Positions 4,219 to 6,183 of a stretch of 6,183 nt of DNA are shown here, one piece after another. The first letter of the stretch is position 1. Each line of letters begins with the position of its first letter. The position numbers and the translations under genes were made by a program. The stretch comes from JAPUDQ01 sp049289035. GTDB taxonomy: Bacteria; Patescibacteriota; Saccharimonadia; Saccharimonadales; Saccharimonadaceae. Below the pieces are notes generated by a model. The model had not been told where the DNA came from. It ran no database searches and worked only from the letters and a program-made list of their open reading frames with translations. The stretch lies in the NCBI GenBank assembly GCA_049289035.1, contig JBAQIV010000027.1, forward strand, positions 1 through 6,183. Reading direction: 5' to 3'.

Positions 4219-6000
4219 CTATGCGTCAATTTCGAACTGCTTGAGTTTCTTTTTGGCTGCTTCGGTCGCACCGGTTTGGAGGTCGAGTAACTGCGCGTAG
4301 ATACCGTCAGTTTTGGCCAGTTCTTGTGGTGTACCAATTTCGTCGATTCGCCCGTTTTTGATCGTAACCATGCGATCGACATGCGCAATTGTGCTGAGAC
4401 GGTGAGCGATAATTATGGTGGTGCGCCCTTTCATGAGCCGGTCAAGCGCTTCTTGCACGAGTTTTTCGGCACGGCTATCGAGGCTGCTTGTTGCCTCGTC
4501 GAGTATAAGAATTGGAGCGTTTTTCAAAATAGCCCGGGCTATAGCAATGCGTTGTTTTTGCCCGCCGCTGAGTTTGAGGCCGCGTTCACCGATCTCGGTG
4601 TCAAAGCGATTTTCCAGCTTGTCTATAAAATCAAGTGCATTGGCCGCTTTCGCAGCACGTTCTATGTCACGCTCGGTGGCGTGTGGGCTGGCGTAGGCTA
4701 TGTTTTCGCGGATCGTGCCACTAAACAGCGCTGGGTCTTGAAACACCACGGCAATATTTTGGCGAAGACTTGTCTGCCGCACGGTATGGATAGGCGTATC
4801 GTCGATGGTTATCTGCCCTGACTGCGGGTCATACAAACGCAGCAGCAGACTTGTCAGCGTTGTTTTACCCTCGCCACTTTCGCCGACTAACGCCACTTTT
4901 TCACCCGGACGCACTTCAAATGATATGTCGTGTAGCACTTCGTCGCCTTTGTCGTAGTGGAACGAAATGTTTTCGTAACGCACAAGACCTTTGCTAACTT
5001 CAAGTGCTGGCGCGTGATCACGGTCGGCAACGCTCGGTTTCATCTCCATAACTTTGAAATAATCTTTGCTACCCGCAATCGCTTTTTGGGTATTGTCGAC
5101 GATGAAGCTCATGTTAAATATCGGGAAGCGCATCATGTTGATCAATTGAATGAGCAAGACCATTTCGCCAATCGTAAAATGTTTGTTGGCGGTGTTGACA
5201 AACAAATACGCAAAGATTGCAAAAAATATGACGTTGAGCACCAAGCGACGACCAATGTCCATGTTGTGCCAATAGCGTGATTGTTTGTGGGTAATGTTAA
5301 CTGTTTCTTGGAATTTACGCTCAAAATGCCGAAACTCCAAGTTTTCCTGGATGAAACTTTTCACCACACGAATCTGCGCAATCACTTCAGCAAACCGCCC
5401 ACTCGCTATGTCGGTTGCGTGATTTTTCTGATCTTGCCAGTGTTGCCATTTTTTGCTGGTCAGCGCGGTCAGCCACATAAACAACGGATACAATATGAGC
5501 AGGAGCAGCGCCAATTCCCAGCTGTAAATGCAGACGATGATAAGCGTAAGTACCATCGTGAGATACATCTGAAAAAAGTTGTTCGCAAACATGTTGGCAA
5601 ACTGTGTGACTTCAAAGATCGTGCGGTTGAGACGGTTGATAATAGTACCCGTTAGCTCAGTGTCATAGTAACTTTGCGGTAATTTCAGTAGTTGTGTGTA
5701 GTAGCGTTCGCTGAGTTGTTTTTTGAGCTTGGCGCTCATGACATCACCCAAATACCCGCCCCAATTCGTAAAGAGTGTGTTTGCGACGTCGGCGACAAAC
5801 AACCAAACGGCAATCCACATCGCACCGACAACTTCAGCGTTGCCTGATTGCACCGATGCGACAATCAAATCTGTTGCTGCTTTTATAAGAAATGGCGTTG
5901 CGAGCGCCGTTACACTCATAAGTATAGAAAACAGTACGATGCCGAGATAGTACGGCCACAAATTACGTGCATAGCCCAGCACTCGAAAAAGTATTTTCAT
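4219..6000 (-). CDS. ABC exporter half-transporter (fused membrane and ATPase domains)
   Basis: A 593-residue type IV ABC exporter subunit of the MsbA/multidrug kind, working as a homo- or heterodimer that moves lipids, drugs or peptides outward; substrate unknown. The N-terminal six-helix domain (about 1-310) has hydrophobic segments near 16-38, 57-78, 141-158, 160-180, 253-270 and 278-300. The ATPase domain has Walker A GESGEGKTT (373-381), Q-loop Q421, signature LSGGQ (477-481), Walker B ILILDE with D501 and E502, D-loop SSLD (505-508) and switch H533, so it should be active. The frame continues 21 codons upstream to a GTG at 6063, but those residues do not resemble the family and overlap the previous stop. 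ATG 6000 gives the usual N-terminus and has a TACAAT box just upstream. No partner subunit or binding protein is adjacent. Confidence 0.95.
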   Translation of the reverse strand: MKILFRVLGYARNLWPYYLGIVLFSILMSVTALATPFLIKAATDLIVASVQSGNAEVVGAMWIAVWLFVADVANTLFTNWGGYLGDVMSAKLKKQLSERYYTQLLKLPQSYYDTELTGTIINRLNRTIFEVTQFANMFANNFFQMYLTMVLTLIIVCIYSWELALLLLILYPLFMWLTALTSKKWQHWQDQKNHATDIASGRFAEVIAQIRVVKSFIQENLEFRHFERKFQETVNITHKQSRYWHNMDIGRRLVLNVIFFAIFAYLFVNTANKHFTIGEMVLLIQLINMMRFPIFNMSFIVDNTQKAIAGSKDYFKVMEMKPSVADRDHAPALEVSKGLVRYENISFHYDKGDEVLHDISFEVRPGEKVALVGESGEGKTTLTSLLLRLYDPQSGQITIDDTPIHTVRQTSLRQNIAVVFQDPALFSGTIRENIAYASPHATERDIERAAKAANALDFIDKLENRFDTEIGERGLKLSGGQKQRIAIARAILKNAPILILDEATSSLDSRAEKLVQEALDRLMKGRTTIIIAHRLSTIAHVDRMVTIKNGRIDEIGTPQELAKTDGIYAQLLDLQTGATEAAKKKLKQFEIDA

Positions 6001-6009
6001 TCGTAGACT

Positions 6010-6015
6010 ATTGTA
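6010..6015 (-). promoter_or_regulatory. Possible -10 box for the ABC gene, near-leaderless
   Basis: TACAAT on the minus strand sits 9 nt before ATG 6000. Initiation would fall around 6002-6004, leaving a leader of only a few bases. No clear -35 is present. There is no Shine-Dalgarno at normal distance; the nearest GAGG is 15 nt away. Confidence 0.4.
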
Positions 6016-6056
6016 CCTCACGCGCGGGGGTAAGCGGTAGACTATACCGTGATTTT

Positions 6057-6183
6057 CTACCACCCCACCCGCACATTGCCCCGCACCACCGGCGTTGTAC
6101 CCAGCGCAAAGTCTGGTGTCGTAAACGGTAGTGTCGTGGTGTATATCTGTAGGCTAACATTGTCATCGCTGGTAGCGTCGAGG
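6057..6183 (-). CDS. C-terminal end of an unidentified protein (5' part outside the window)
   Basis: A minus-strand frame open from the window edge (first full codon at 6182) to TAG at 6057-6059 encodes 41 residues ending in VVRGNVRVGW. The residues are rich in Thr, Val, Asp and Gly with alternating hydrophobic positions, as in a beta-strand-rich domain, but I do not recognise a family. Another minus-strand frame is also open here, but its Arg/Trp-rich composition looks like a shadow. The gene would end 56 nt before the ABC start, in the same orientation. Confidence 0.45.
   Translation of the reverse strand, partial: LDATSDDNVSLQIYTTTLPFTTPDFALGTTPVVRGNVRVGW

Noticed and set aside
6001..6063. 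GTG start at 6063 for the ABC gene
   Set aside because: The 21 extra residues are not exporter-like, overlap the stop codon of the upstream frame, and contain the probable promoter.

Overview
The window looks like a compact bacterial chromosome segment with short intergenic gaps and no rRNA, tRNA, IS transposase or CRISPR array. Gene content and protein style (a short family I pyrophosphatase, a minimal glycerophosphodiesterase, a membrane-anchored FKBP, a thioredoxin reductase beside a small glutaredoxin, and an MsbA-like ABC exporter) suggest a reduced-genome bacterium. A Patescibacteria/CPR lineage, possibly Saccharibacteria (TM7), is my best guess. This is inferred from resemblance and was not tested by any search.

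Layout. Nearly everything is on the minus strand. Reading that strand from the right: the 3' end of an unidentified CDS (6057-6183), a half-size ABC exporter (4219-6000), a membrane-anchored FKBP-type prolyl isomerase (3535-4152), a glutaredoxin-like redoxin (3210-3461), and thioredoxin reductase trxB (2141-3091). Further left on the same strand are ppa (599-1132) and a NUDIX hydrolase with a TTG start (117-581). The only plus-strand gene is a glycerophosphodiester phosphodiesterase (1323-2000), divergent from ppa and convergent with trxB. The redoxin and trxB form a likely thiol-disulfide relay. Ppa and NUDIX are a housekeeping pair that removes pyrophosphate and nucleoside-diphosphate-linked metabolites. 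The FKBP and ABC exporter act at the membrane.

The most interesting content is between the genes. Two copies of one structured element lie at 1-73 and 2014-2135. Both fold into the same three-way junction with identical linker lengths, an almost invariant 16-nt apical loop, and base-pair-preserving changes in all three helices. Both sit directly 3' of minus-strand genes. The complete copy fills the trxB/glycerophosphodiesterase gap, ends in 12-bp inverted repeats, and has an 8-bp direct repeat at its borders. A second, unrelated hairpin repeat family has copies at 1226-1303 and 3130-3208, which share a 19-bp identical word in opposite orientation. One copy lies between the redoxin and trxB genes. 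Promoter -10 boxes can be placed for several genes. The glycerophosphodiesterase and ABC genes appear to give leaderless or nearly leaderless mRNAs.
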